From: JAAGZL01 sp964628835
Lineage (GTDB): Bacteria; Pseudomonadota; Gammaproteobacteria; Chromatiales; Chromatiaceae
Direction: 5' to 3'
DNA length: 64,000 bases
NCBI GenBank assembly: GCA_964628835.1
Contig: CAZVME010000007.1
Location: forward strand, 1 to 64,000
Shown here piece by piece: positions 15,483 to 24,395 of the stretch. Below the pieces are notes generated by a model that worked only from the letters and a program-made list of their open reading frames with translations, made no database searches and was not told the DNA's origin. The number at the start of each line of letters is the position of its first letter. The stretch's first letter is position 1. The position numbers and the translations under genes are program-made.

Positions 15483-16406
15483 ATGCGTTTACTAGCATCC
15501 TTTGTGATGCAGGGAAGACCACAGGCAGTGATGGCAATTGGCGTCCTGGCTCTGTTGTCGCTGCTGGCTCCACCATTAAGTGTAATAAGTTCGGCAGTTG
15601 TAGCCCTGGTAACATTGAGACGGGGACTACAGGATGGTTTGTTTGTCACGCTGTTGGGTACAGCAGCATGCGCGTTGTTGGCGCTGTTGGTACAGATTGA
15701 CGCTTTCTCGGTAGTTGGTTTTACCCTGTTGCTCTGGTTGCCGGTGTGGGTTTTGGCCTTGACCTTGAGATCTAACGGTTCACTGGCAGTGACAACCACC
15801 GTGGCACTGCTGTTTGGGTTATTGGTAATCGTAATCTATTACGTTGAGTTCAGTGACCCGATAGCTGCGTGGCGCAAGCTGCTGGAGCCGCTGTTACAAA
15901 GTTTTACTCAGGCTCAGACCCTGGAGGCAGGCCAGCAGAAATTGTTGCTGGATGTACTGTCACACTGGATGACTGGTCTGATGGCTGCGGGATTTTTCTT
16001 GCAGTTGATGATATCGCTGATGTTGGCGCGCTGGTGGCAGTCATTGTTGTATAACCCGGGTGGGTTTAGCAGCGAATTCCATCAGCTTAGATTGCCGCGG
16101 GGGCTTGCTCTATTTGCGATTGCGGTGATTGGATTACTGCTGTTGGATGTGGGTATTGGCAGCCCTATGCTGGATTATCTGGCCATGCTGCTGATAACGG
16201 CTTACCTGTTACAGGGGTTGGCTCTGGCCCACGGGCTTCGGGCGCAGTTTAAAGCCAGTTCAGGCTGGCTGTTTGCCATGTATATAATGCTGTTTATTGC
16301 CGTGCCGCACATGGTAATTACTCTGGCAGTCGCAGGGATAGCGGATGCCTGGTTGGATTTGAGGTCGCGTTTTGGGAAGGGAAGAGATTCCGGCGGGGCA
16401 AGCTAG
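15483..16406 (+). CDS. DUF2232 (YybS-like) membrane protein
   Basis: 307 residues, about eight hydrophobic helices. This family is commonly found between rpsR and rplI in gammaproteobacteria, exactly its position here; its function is not established. A central soluble stretch (YVEFSDPIAAWRKLLEPLLQ) separates two membrane halves, and QSLLYNPGGFSSEFHQLRL is a recognisable conserved loop. Likely co-transcribed with the ribosomal genes. Confidence 0.8.
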   Translation: MRLLASFVMQGRPQAVMAIGVLALLSLLAPPLSVISSAVVALVTLRRGLQDGLFVTLLGTAACALLALLVQIDAFSVVGFTLLLWLPVWVLALTLRSNGSLAVTTTVALLFGLLVIVIYYVEFSDPIAAWRKLLEPLLQSFTQAQTLEAGQQKLLLDVLSHWMTGLMAAGFFLQLMISLMLARWWQSLLYNPGGFSSEFHQLRLPRGLALFAIAVIGLLLLDVGIGSPMLDYLAMLLITAYLLQGLALAHGLRAQFKASSGWLFAMYIMLFIAVPHMVITLAVAGIADAWLDLRSRFGKGRDSGGAS

Positions 16407-16454
16407 TGTAGAACACTGCACTGATAATTTTACACCTGTTCAGAGGTAACTAAG

Positions 16455-16904
16455 ATGGAAGTCATTCTGTTACAAAAAATTGAAAACCTGGGTGCTCTGG
16501 GTGACAAGGTCAACGTCAAATCCGGGTATGGAAGAAATTACCTGGTGCCCACTGGCCGCGCAGTATCTGCAACCAAGGAAAACCTGGAGGCTTTTGAAGC
16601 CCGTCGTACAGAGCTGGAGAAAGAGGCCGCTACACTGCTGGTCGCAGCTGAAGAGCGTAAAGCCAAGATTGAAGAGCTCAGCGTCAGCATCAGCCGCAAG
16701 GCGGGTGATGAAGGTCGCCTGTTTGGTTCGGTTGGCACAGCAGATATTGCTGAGGTGGTTGTTGCTGCCGGCGTTGAACTGGTTAAGCGCGAAGTACGTC
16801 TGCCCGAAGGTCCATTTCATAACACCGGTGAGTTTGAGGTGACCATACATCTGCACACAGATGTTGATGCCATACTGAAACTTGCAGTGGTTGCTGAAGA
16901 TTAG
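16455..16904 (+). CDS. rplI: 50S ribosomal protein L9
   Basis: 149 residues. The N-terminal domain MEVILLQKIENLGALGDKV and GYGRNYLVPTGRAV is diagnostic of L9, joined by a long helix to the C-terminal domain. Binds 23S rRNA domain V. Last gene of the ribosomal block; a terminator follows at 16957. Confidence 0.96.
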   Translation: MEVILLQKIENLGALGDKVNVKSGYGRNYLVPTGRAVSATKENLEAFEARRTELEKEAATLLVAAEERKAKIEELSVSISRKAGDEGRLFGSVGTADIAEVVVAAGVELVKREVRLPEGPFHNTGEFEVTIHLHTDVDAILKLAVVAED

Positions 16905-16956
16905 GATGCACTGACAGGAACTCCTTGAACAACCGGGAGTTTCTTAAGTAGATCGG

Positions 16957-16993
16957 GCCGGACTGGGGTGGTTGCACACTGGTCCGGCTTTTT
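16957..16993 (+). terminator. Rho-independent terminator after rplI
   Basis: A 7-bp stem gccggac (16957-16963)/gtccggc (16982-16988) is followed by five T residues (16989-16993). It ends the rpsF-rplI transcript 53 bases after the rplI stop and separates it from dnaB. Confidence 0.7.
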
Positions 16994-17217
16994 ATTGTCT
17001 GGGTTTTGCTTATTTAATACCGAAAAACTGCGAACTCGTTTGGGTCTGGCATCTATTTGTGTGCCTCCGATTCGAGTTATGATACTGTGCTAAATAGGTA
17101 CCATCAGAATAGTGTAGAGACAGAATCAGCCGGTAGATTTGCCGCTGTTTCCCATAGAAAACTAGAGTTTTCTGGTGATTTCTGAGCCAGTCACCCAACG
17201 GAATAACAGAACCAAAG

Positions 17218-18621
17218 ATGCAAGAACAACCCTTTCCACCCCCTATGATGCCAGGTGAGGCAGCTGCTGCTGCCCTGCGGGTGCCACCACACTCTATCCA
17301 GGGTGAACAATCAGTTCTGGGTGGCCTTATGCTGGAAAACAGCGCCTGGGATCAGATTGCCGATAAGGTGGTGGATATAGATTTCTATCGGCGAGAGCAT
17401 CAGCTGATATTTCGCGCAATTCAGGGGTTGGCCGACCAGAGCAAGCCCTTTGATGTGATCACCCTGTCGGAGGAGCTAGAGCGGGTCTCTGTTCTGGCGG
17501 ATGCTGGTGGTCTGGCCTATCTTGGCACTTTGGCCAAGGACACCCCCAGTGCCGCCAACATTCGGGCCTACGCTGATATTGTGCGTGAATACTCGGTGAT
17601 GCGGCAGTTGATCAAGGTAGGTACCGAGATTGCCGACCGTGGCTTTCAGCCCGAGGGTCGCGACAGCACCGAACTGCTGGACGAGGCGGAATCCAAGGTG
17701 TTTGAGATATCCGAGCAGATGTCCCGTGGTGGAGGTGGGTTTGCATCCATCAAGAATCTGCTCACCAAGGCGGTGGATCGGATTGAGACCCTGTTTCAAC
17801 AGGATGAGCCCATTACCGGACTCAGCACCGGCTTTGCTGACTTTGACGAGATGACCTCTGGCTTGCAACCGGCGGATCTGCTCATTGTTGCCGGTCGCCC
17901 CTCCATGGGTAAGACCACTTTTGCCATGAATCTGGCGGAGAATGTGGCCATCAACAGCAAGGTGCCGGTGGCTGTATTCAGTATGGAGATGCCGGGCGAC
18001 TCTCTGGCCATGCGTATGATGTCCTCCCTGGGGCGGATCGATCAGCACCGGGTGCGTACCGGTAAGCTGGAAGATGACGAGTGGCCACGACTCACCTCTG
18101 CGGTAAGCATCCTGGCCGAGGCGCCATTGTTTATCGATGATACTGCAGCACTGACTCCCACCGAGATACGGGCCAAGGCGCGACGTCTGAAGCGGGAACA
18201 TGGGGATCTGGGGCTGATCGTAATAGACTATCTGCAACTGATGCATGCCCCATCGGCGGGTGAGAACCGGGCTACGGAGATATCCTTTATCTCCCGTTCC
18301 CTCAAGGCCCTGGCCAAGGAACTGAATGTACCGGTAATCGCCCTGTCCCAGCTCAACCGTAATCTGGAGCAGCGCCCCAACAAACGCCCGGTTATGTCTG
18401 ACCTGAGAGAGTCGGGAAGTATCGAGCAGGATGCTGATCTGGTGATCTTCATCTATCGTGACGAGGTGTATAACGAGGACAGTGCGGACAAGGGTATTGC
18501 CGAGATCATTATCGGCAAGCAGCGTAACGGTCCCATTGGCAAGGTCAGGCTCACCTTTCTGGGGCAATACACCAAGTTCGAAAATTTTATTGATAACGTC
18601 TATGGTGGTGAGGATTACTGA
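17218..18621 (+). CDS. dnaB: replicative DNA helicase DnaB
   Basis: 467 residues. Hexameric 5'-3' helicase that unwinds DNA at the replication fork. N-terminal domain starts near HSIQGEQSVLGGLMLEN; the RecA-like C-terminal domain has Walker A GRPSMGKTTFAMN near residue 225, Walker B LGLIVIDYLQLM, and SQLNRNLEQRPNKRP. No intein. Its stop overlaps the alr start by one base (TGATG). Confidence 0.96.
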   Translation: MQEQPFPPPMMPGEAAAAALRVPPHSIQGEQSVLGGLMLENSAWDQIADKVVDIDFYRREHQLIFRAIQGLADQSKPFDVITLSEELERVSVLADAGGLAYLGTLAKDTPSAANIRAYADIVREYSVMRQLIKVGTEIADRGFQPEGRDSTELLDEAESKVFEISEQMSRGGGGFASIKNLLTKAVDRIETLFQQDEPITGLSTGFADFDEMTSGLQPADLLIVAGRPSMGKTTFAMNLAENVAINSKVPVAVFSMEMPGDSLAMRMMSSLGRIDQHRVRTGKLEDDEWPRLTSAVSILAEAPLFIDDTAALTPTEIRAKARRLKREHGDLGLIVIDYLQLMHAPSAGENRATEISFISRSLKALAKELNVPVIALSQLNRNLEQRPNKRPVMSDLRESGSIEQDADLVIFIYRDEVYNEDSADKGIAEIIIGKQRNGPIGKVRLTFLGQYTKFENFIDNVYGGEDY

Positions 18622-19703
18622 TGGGTCTTGGTCCACAGGCCTTTATCGACCTCTCTGCGCTTGAGCACAATCTGCAACAGGTGCGTCAGGCAGCTCCAAA
18701 CAGTAACGTGATGATAATGCTCAAGGCCAATGCCTACGGTCACGGTATGCTCACGGTCGCCAACTGTCTGAAGGATGCGGATGCCATGGCGGTTGCCAGG
18801 GTGGGTGAGGGCATCAAACTGCGTCAGGCCGGGATTTCCAACCCCATCGTGATCGTCGAAGGTTTTTTTGACAGTCAGGAGCTGATCCATGCAGCAGAGA
18901 ATAATCTGCAACTGGTGATCCATGAACCAGGCCAGATCAATATCCTGCAACAACAGATCCTTACCCATCCCGTAAAGTGCTGGCTCAAGGTGGATACCGG
19001 GATGCACCGTCTTGGTTTCTCTGTTACTGATGCAGTAGCTGCCTATTATGCTCTATGTGAGTGTGGTTGTGTGGCGGATGGGGTGAGCATCATGACCCAT
19101 CTCTCGAATGCGGATGAACTAGATGACCCTGAAACGGATCATCAAGTCAGATTGATGCAGCCGCTGCTTGAGCAGACTGGTGCTCTGGGTAGTATTGCCA
19201 ACTCCGGTGCTATCCTGAACTGGCCCGAATCGCATCTGGATTGGGTGCGTCCTGGGATCATGCTGTATGGTGCTTCACCCTTTAACGGCAGGATTGGTGA
19301 GGATGAAGGTCTGCGCCCGGTTATGACCCTGCAAAGCAACCTGATTGCCGTCAATAACTACTTGAAAGGGGATGGTGTCGGCTATGGTAAGAGCTGGATC
19401 TGTCCAGAGGATATGCCGATAGGGGTGGTGGCCATAGGCTATGGTGATGGCTATCCCCGGCATGCCACTCCAGGCACACCCGTGTTGCTGAACGGGGAGT
19501 TGGTGCCACTCATTGGCCGGGTCTCGATGGATATGATCACTGTAGATCTGCGCTCGCAGCCGGCTGCGGCAACTGGTGATCAGGTTATGCTGTGGGGCCA
19601 AGGTCTGCCTGCTGAGGTCATTGCCCAACATGCCGGCACCATCTCCTATGAGCTGTTTTGTGGGGTTACCAGTCGGGTCGAGTTTGTCCAGGTGCCAACG
19701 TGA
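18621..19703 (+). CDS. alr: alanine racemase
   Basis: 360 residues. PLP enzyme that interconverts L- and D-alanine for peptidoglycan. The PLP lysine is Lys35 in MLKANAYGHGM; the catalytic tyrosine region is GYGDGYPR, and the C-terminal barrel has GRVSMDMITVDL. Coupled to dnaB by a one-base overlap and to radA by a four-base GTGA overlap, the usual dnaB-alr-radA order of this group. Confidence 0.95.
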   Translation: MGLGPQAFIDLSALEHNLQQVRQAAPNSNVMIMLKANAYGHGMLTVANCLKDADAMAVARVGEGIKLRQAGISNPIVIVEGFFDSQELIHAAENNLQLVIHEPGQINILQQQILTHPVKCWLKVDTGMHRLGFSVTDAVAAYYALCECGCVADGVSIMTHLSNADELDDPETDHQVRLMQPLLEQTGALGSIANSGAILNWPESHLDWVRPGIMLYGASPFNGRIGEDEGLRPVMTLQSNLIAVNNYLKGDGVGYGKSWICPEDMPIGVVAIGYGDGYPRHATPGTPVLLNGELVPLIGRVSMDMITVDLRSQPAAATGDQVMLWGQGLPAEVIAQHAGTISYELFCGVTSRVEFVQVPT

Positions 19704-21067
19704 GTGTAAAAGAGAAGAGTGCATATTGTTGCAGCGGCTGTGGAGGCATCTTTCCCAAGTGGTCCGGTCAGTGCCCGGATTGTGGTGACTGGAACAGTCT
19801 GAAGGAGACCGCTGCCGTCTCCAAGTCATCCAAGAATACCCGCTTTTCCGGCTATGCCGGGGATGTGCCCAGCCCGCAGGTGTTTGCTCTATCTGATATA
19901 GAACCGTCACTGAAAAAGGGTGTTTCCACCGGAATCAGTGAACTGGACCGGGTGCTGGGAGGCGGGCTGGTCTCAGGCTCTGTGGTACTGATAGGTGGCG
20001 ATCCTGGGATCGGAAAATCCACTCTGCTGACCCAGGCCATGGCGCAATTCTCTAGCCAGTTGCCAACTCTGTACATAAGTGGTGAGGAGTCGCCGGAGCA
20101 GATTAGCTTGCGCGCCCGCAGGCTCGGTCTGCCATGCGATGGCCTCAGGATGTTGTCTGAGACCTGTGTGGAGAGCATCCTGAAACAGGCGGCCATTGAA
20201 CGTCCCAGCGTGATGGTGATCGACTCTATCCAGACCGTGTATACCCAGATGTTGCAGTCGGCCCCGGGTTCGGTGGCCCAGGTGCGGGAGTCTACGGCGC
20301 AACTGGTGCGCTTTGCCAAACAGATGGGCACCGCCATATTTCTGGTGGGCCACGTCACCAAGGAGGGGACTCTGGCCGGTCCCAGGGTGTTGGAGCACAT
20401 GGTGGATACGGTGCTCTATTTTGAGGGGGAGCAGGGCAGCCAGTTCCGTCTTATCCGCACCATTAAGAACCGCTTTGGCGCAGTCAATGAGTTGGGTGTA
20501 TTTGCCATGACCGATAAGGGTCTGCGTGAAGTGAGTAACCCATCGGCCATATTTCTGTCGCGACATCAGGAAGAGGTGCCGGGCAGCGCTATCCTGGTAA
20601 CCCGTGAGGGCAGTCGTCCCCTGATGGTTGAGGTGCAGTCCCTGGTGGATGAGAGCCATCTGGCCAACCCCAGGCGAGTCACCCTGGGAATGGAGCAGAA
20701 CCGGCTGAATATGCTGCTTGCTGTGCTGCATCGTCACGGCGGGATCGGCATGTTTGATCAGGATGTGTATGTCAACGTGGTGGGTGGGGTGCGCATAACA
20801 GAAACTGCAGCCGATCTGCCGGTTTTGATGGCGGTGTTATCCAGCTATCGGGATCGGCCACTACCCCATGATCTGGCTATGTTTGGTGAGGTGGGCCTGG
20901 CGGGGGAAATTCGGCCGGTGCCAAGTGGTCAGGAGCGTCTGCAGGAGGCGGTGAAACACGGTTTTAAACGGGTGATACTGCCCCGGGCCAACGCACCGAA
21001 GCGGGGTATCGACGGGATTGAAGTGCTGGCAGTAGATCGGCTGTCAGATGCCCTGGATGCACTATAG
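19700..21067 (+). CDS. radA: DNA repair protein RadA
   Basis: 455 residues from GTG 19700, overlapping the alr stop by 4 bases. This start puts the family N-terminus SAYCCSGCGGIFPKW next to the initiator; the open frame extends 42 bases further upstream without family likeness. Zinc finger CSGCG...CPDCG, Walker A GGDPGIGKST near residue 98, the RadA-specific KNRFGAVNELGVF, and a Lon-protease-like C-terminal domain. RadA migrates branches in recombinational repair. Confidence 0.95.
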   Translation: MSVKEKSAYCCSGCGGIFPKWSGQCPDCGDWNSLKETAAVSKSSKNTRFSGYAGDVPSPQVFALSDIEPSLKKGVSTGISELDRVLGGGLVSGSVVLIGGDPGIGKSTLLTQAMAQFSSQLPTLYISGEESPEQISLRARRLGLPCDGLRMLSETCVESILKQAAIERPSVMVIDSIQTVYTQMLQSAPGSVAQVRESTAQLVRFAKQMGTAIFLVGHVTKEGTLAGPRVLEHMVDTVLYFEGEQGSQFRLIRTIKNRFGAVNELGVFAMTDKGLREVSNPSAIFLSRHQEEVPGSAILVTREGSRPLMVEVQSLVDESHLANPRRVTLGMEQNRLNMLLAVLHRHGGIGMFDQDVYVNVVGGVRITETAADLPVLMAVLSSYRDRPLPHDLAMFGEVGLAGEIRPVPSGQERLQEAVKHGFKRVILPRANAPKRGIDGIEVLAVDRLSDALDAL

Positions 21068-21070
21068 AGA

Positions 21071-21433
21071 TTAACCCAGTGCTACCAGTTCACGTTCCAG
21101 GAGTGCTGAATCACCAGTATTTAGTTCCACCAGACGCCGCAGGTTGGTGATGCTGTCGATATCGATATGTTCGCAGTGCAGGCCAATGTGGTTATCTTTG
21201 ACGTGGACCAGTCTGGTCTGCATATGGATAGTGAATATGTCGTCTGCATCCAGCTGGATAGATAGAGAGACCTCGTCATCAATAGATCCAGACCAGTTGT
21301 CGGGGTGTTCTATCAGTGCGCCATTCAGGGATACATCGATAAGATGTACAGGGATCTGTCCTGAAGGGGCCTCGATACTAGTTGTTGCATCAAACAGGAT
21401 GCGCTGAAACTTGCGTCTGTTTTCACTGGTCAT
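21071..21433 (-). CDS. PilZ-domain protein
   Basis: 120 residues. The cyclic-di-GMP binding signature is present as NRRKFQR near residue 5 and IDVSLNGALIE near residue 33 (RxxxR and DxSxxG). A single-domain PilZ protein, probably a c-di-GMP effector. Lies 61 bases downstream of the FHA gene on the same strand and ends 3 bases from the convergent radA stop. Confidence 0.85.
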   Translation of the reverse strand: MTSENRRKFQRILFDATTSIEAPSGQIPVHLIDVSLNGALIEHPDNWSGSIDDEVSLSIQLDADDIFTIHMQTRLVHVKDNHIGLHCEHIDIDSITNLRRLVELNTGDSALLERELVALG

Positions 21434-21494
21434 GCTACCGGATCCTCCACAGTGGATAAGAATCTGTATGTTTCCAGGTTGGTAATTCCCAGAT

Positions 21495-21881
21495 CTAGAT
21501 CATGTTATCGGCAGCTAGAGCGTTTCCTTTATGAAATTTCATCTGGATGCCACCTATTTCTACCAGGGTGCCCTCGGCCAGCAGGATTGCACTGTTGCCA
21601 GTGGGCGCGCCATCCACCAGCGGTTGCACCTTCCCTTCGAGGTGAGATAGGAAATAGCCATCATCGCCACGATTAACCACCACGGCACATGCGGTATTGG
21701 ATAGGCCCAGTCTGGTCATTGATTGGTTGATGGGTATTATGCGGCCGATATGCTCGCCGCTGATCACCTGAAGAAAAACTGACGTCATAGGGTCCAGGCC
21801 TCTGATAATCCTATCAAAGGCTGTATCTTCCAGATGCTGGTTTGGAGCTATATCTGTGATTATGCTTTCCAATCTGCTCAT
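21495..21881 (-). CDS. FHA-domain protein
   Basis: 128 residues. A helical lead of ~30 residues is followed by an FHA-type beta sandwich: FLQVISGEHIGRIIPI, SMTRLGLSNTACAVVV, then GTLVEIGGIQMKFHKG. The canonical Gly-Arg/Ser-x-x-His phospho-threonine site is only loosely present (RLGLSNTACAVVV), so binding of phosphothreonine is uncertain. Co-oriented with the PilZ gene; together they suggest a signalling pair. Confidence 0.65.
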   Translation of the reverse strand: MSRLESIITDIAPNQHLEDTAFDRIIRGLDPMTSVFLQVISGEHIGRIIPINQSMTRLGLSNTACAVVVNRGDDGYFLSHLEGKVQPLVDGAPTGNSAILLAEGTLVEIGGIQMKFHKGNALAADNMI

Positions 21882-21978
21882 TATACAACCCGGCTGAGTG
21901 GGAATCTGCTTCTTAATTTTGCTGTAACGGCTGGAAGTATATATTGTTATGCAGCAAAATCAACACGTTCCATGGGTA

Positions 21979-23253
21979 TCAGGGTTGTTGAGGTTTACGT
22001 AGATCGGGCCAGATCTTCACCATTTTCACTGCATTTTCGTGGGTCTGGAGTATCTCTATTGGATAGCCATTGAGAAGCAGGGATGTGCCGGGCTGGGGGA
22101 TGGTCTCCATATACTCTATTATCAATCCATTTATGGTCCTTGGCCCATCCTCTGGCAGATCCCATTTGAATGCTTTTACCAATTCTCGAACCCCAGCATT
22201 GCCCGCAACAAGAAAACTGCCATCTTCCTGAGGCTGAACGTCTGGAATGCTGTCTGATGGGTCGGTGGTGAACTCGCCAACAATCTCCTCCAGCACATCT
22301 GCCAGGGTAACCAGCCCTAACAGGTCACCATACTCATCCACCACCAGGCCAAAGCCTTTTTTCTCCTGTTGGAAGTTCAACAGCTGCCGGTTTAATGGGG
22401 TGCCTTCAGGTATGAAATATGGCTCTTCTGCCATCTCCCTGATCTTCTGTTTGGTGAATTCGCCCTGGGCCATGGCTATCATGGTGCTGCGGATATGTAT
22501 CACCCCAACCAGGTTATCTATACCGTCATCGAACACCACAATCCTGGTATAGAAACCGGTTTTCAACTGGTTGCTTATCTCCTCAACAGTGTCTTGTAGA
22601 TCAATGCCGTCCACCTCATTGCGCGGGATCATGATCTCCTCAACTGTGGCATTTTCCAGATCCAGGATACTGAGTAACATGTTCTGGTGCCGCTTGGGTA
22701 CCATGGCCCCGGCTTCAGCCACCACCGTGCGCAGCTCGTCCTGACTCAGGGTCTGCCCACGGCTGCTCTCTGGAGTAACACCAAACATCCGTAACAGACC
22801 GTTGGCGATCCAGTTGACCACCCAGATAATGGGGTAGAGCAGACGTAACAGCGGCGTGTAAATAAAGGCAGCCGGGAAGGCGAGGCGCTCCGGGTGCAGG
22901 GCGGCTAAAGTTTTTGGGGTGACCTCGGCAAAGATAAGTATTACCAGGGTCAAGATAAATGCGGCAGCGGCTATGGCGCTTTCACCGCCGATCCTTATGG
23001 CGATAATGGTAACGAGAGATGAAGCCAGAATATTCACAAAGTTGTTGCCCAGCAGGATAAGGCCAATGAGACGATCCGGTCGTTTGAGAATATTATGGGC
23101 GCAGGTTGCTCCTGGGTGACCGCTGTTTTTCATGTGACGCAGGCGATAACGGTTGATAGTCATCAACGCAGTTTCAGAGCCGGAGAAAAATGCTGATAAT
23201 AGGATCAGGAGCAGCAGGGTGCCAAATAGCATGGCCAGAGGGATATCGTTCAA
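21979..23253 (-). CDS. CorB/YfjD-like DUF21-CBS-CorC_HlyC membrane protein
   Basis: 424 residues. N-terminal DUF21/CNNM membrane domain with helices (LLLILLSAFFSGSETALMTI), a CBS pair at ~200-330 (MIPRNEVDGIDLQDTVEEI, VGVIHIRSTMIAM), and a C-terminal CorC_HlyC domain (VAGNAGVRELVKAFKWDLPE, RTINGLIIEYMETIPQPG). The family includes CorB, linked to magnesium efflux or homeostasis. Length is normal and the gene appears intact. Divergent from the PilZ-like gene at 23334. Confidence 0.88.
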   Translation of the reverse strand: MNDIPLAMLFGTLLLLILLSAFFSGSETALMTINRYRLRHMKNSGHPGATCAHNILKRPDRLIGLILLGNNFVNILASSLVTIIAIRIGGESAIAAAAFILTLVILIFAEVTPKTLAALHPERLAFPAAFIYTPLLRLLYPIIWVVNWIANGLLRMFGVTPESSRGQTLSQDELRTVVAEAGAMVPKRHQNMLLSILDLENATVEEIMIPRNEVDGIDLQDTVEEISNQLKTGFYTRIVVFDDGIDNLVGVIHIRSTMIAMAQGEFTKQKIREMAEEPYFIPEGTPLNRQLLNFQQEKKGFGLVVDEYGDLLGLVTLADVLEEIVGEFTTDPSDSIPDVQPQEDGSFLVAGNAGVRELVKAFKWDLPEDGPRTINGLIIEYMETIPQPGTSLLLNGYPIEILQTHENAVKMVKIWPDLRKPQQP

Positions 23254-23333
23254 GTTGAGAACACCTATAATGGCTGAGGTACCTTCTTTCTATGATGCTG
23301 CTGCTATTCTGTCAAGTACACACTGGAGAACGG

Positions 23334-23897
23334 ATGAACAATTCAGATACAAACCCGCTTGCGGACAGCCTGGTTCATGTGGCTGCACTGCCTCTCTCCT
23401 GGTCGGTGAGGGAAGAGGGGAATCCCGAAAATAACTACACCAGGATTACCGAACACAATGAGCACATCCTGCGCTGTGTGAATCTTCTGGGTGAGCAACA
23501 TAGAGAGAGGGTAGAGGAGGAGACGGAGAGTGACTCTGCCCTGATGCGTCTGGAGGCAAAGATGGATATGTTGCTGGAGATGGTGTCAAAACTGGATCAG
23601 CGCATCAGTCTGATACCGCAGGCCGGGCTGGTCAGGCTCTCCTCCCGGGGGATTGAGTGGAGATGTAATGATGTGCCTCCAGCGGTGGGCAGCAGTGTCT
23701 GGATCGATCTATATATCGATAATCGTATTCCAGAGGCCATGCAGATCCCGGCCACGGTTTTGACGGTAGATGGAAAGTCGGGTGGCTACACCGTTTCCGC
23801 CAGGTTTGAGGCGCTGGGGGAGTTGGTGCAGGAGCAGATGGAAAAGCTGATCTTCCGCCACCACAGGCGTATGATCGCCCAATCCAGAAGCGAATAG
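23334..23897 (+). CDS. PilZ-like protein with coiled-coil lead
   Basis: 187 residues from ATG 23334, chosen because ctggagaa lies just upstream; the frame is open 42 bases earlier. Residues ~30-95 are charged and helical, probably coiled coil (MRLEAKMDMLLEMVSKLDQR). The C-terminal part, VRLSSRGIEWRCNDVPPAVG, IDLYIDNRIPEAMQIP, resembles a PilZ-type beta barrel with a degenerate motif (LSSRGIEW where PilZ has DxSxxG). Being next to fleQ, a role in cyclic-di-GMP control of flagella is plausible but inferred. Confidence 0.6.
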   Translation: MNNSDTNPLADSLVHVAALPLSWSVREEGNPENNYTRITEHNEHILRCVNLLGEQHRERVEEETESDSALMRLEAKMDMLLEMVSKLDQRISLIPQAGLVRLSSRGIEWRCNDVPPAVGSSVWIDLYIDNRIPEAMQIPATVLTVDGKSGGYTVSARFEALGELVQEQMEKLIFRHHRRMIAQSRSE

Positions 23898-23974
23898 GCG
23901 TACGCCGCGTTCAGAAGGTAAATATCAAGTTAATTCAAGGTGATTGCGTCATGTCTTTGTAATATGACATTATT

Positions 23975-24003
23975 TTGACATGCGTGAGATATGGTGTTCT
24001 ACT
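23975..24003 (+). promoter_or_regulatory. candidate sigma-70 promoter of fleQ
   Basis: TTGACA (perfect, 23975-23980) and TCTACT (4 of 6, 23998-24003) are spaced 17 bases apart, about 60 bases before the fleQ ATG. fleQ is normally sigma-70 dependent, which fits. Confidence 0.4.
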
Positions 24004-24062
24004 CAGGAGCGTATATCTTAAGATCCTTCCATAATTAATTAAAACTAATAGAGATTTAGAAC

Positions 24063-24395
24063 ATGGAGCACCTAACCAAGCCGGACCATGACTATACCTG
24101 TGGCAAGGTGCTGCTTCTGGATGACAATGAATCCAGGATCGACTATCTCAGGAGTGTCCTGGAGTTTGTGGATTACTCCATGCACGTGCTCACCGATATA
24201 GATAGAGCGGAAGAGCTCCTGCAAGCAGAGAGTTGCTACACCGCAATAATCCTTACCCCAGCCATGAGTGACCAGGAGTGTCACAAACTGGTGCAGTTAT
24301 TGGACGGTATCGATAATGCGCCGACACTGTTTATTGTGCATGAAGAGCGCAACCCATGGAACCCCCCCCCCCTCTCTTACTGGTGTCCTGGCTGA
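24063..24395 (+). pseudogene. fleQ: FleQ-like regulator, N-terminal receiver-like part (frame lost at C11)
   Basis: First 100 residues read GKVLLLDDNESRIDYLRSVL and AIILTPAMSDQECHKLVQLL, matching the degenerate receiver domain that opens FleQ proteins (no phospho-acceptor Asp at the usual place). After NPWN the frame enters eleven consecutive C residues (24362-24372) and stops at 24393. One C fewer would join it to the AAA+ frame that begins at 24373, as NPWNPPPSLTGVLAE. Either a sequencing error or a real slip. Confidence 0.75.

Noticed and set aside
17476..18636. 386-residue minus-strand frame opposite dnaB
   Set aside because: Shadow of dnaB; low-likelihood composition.
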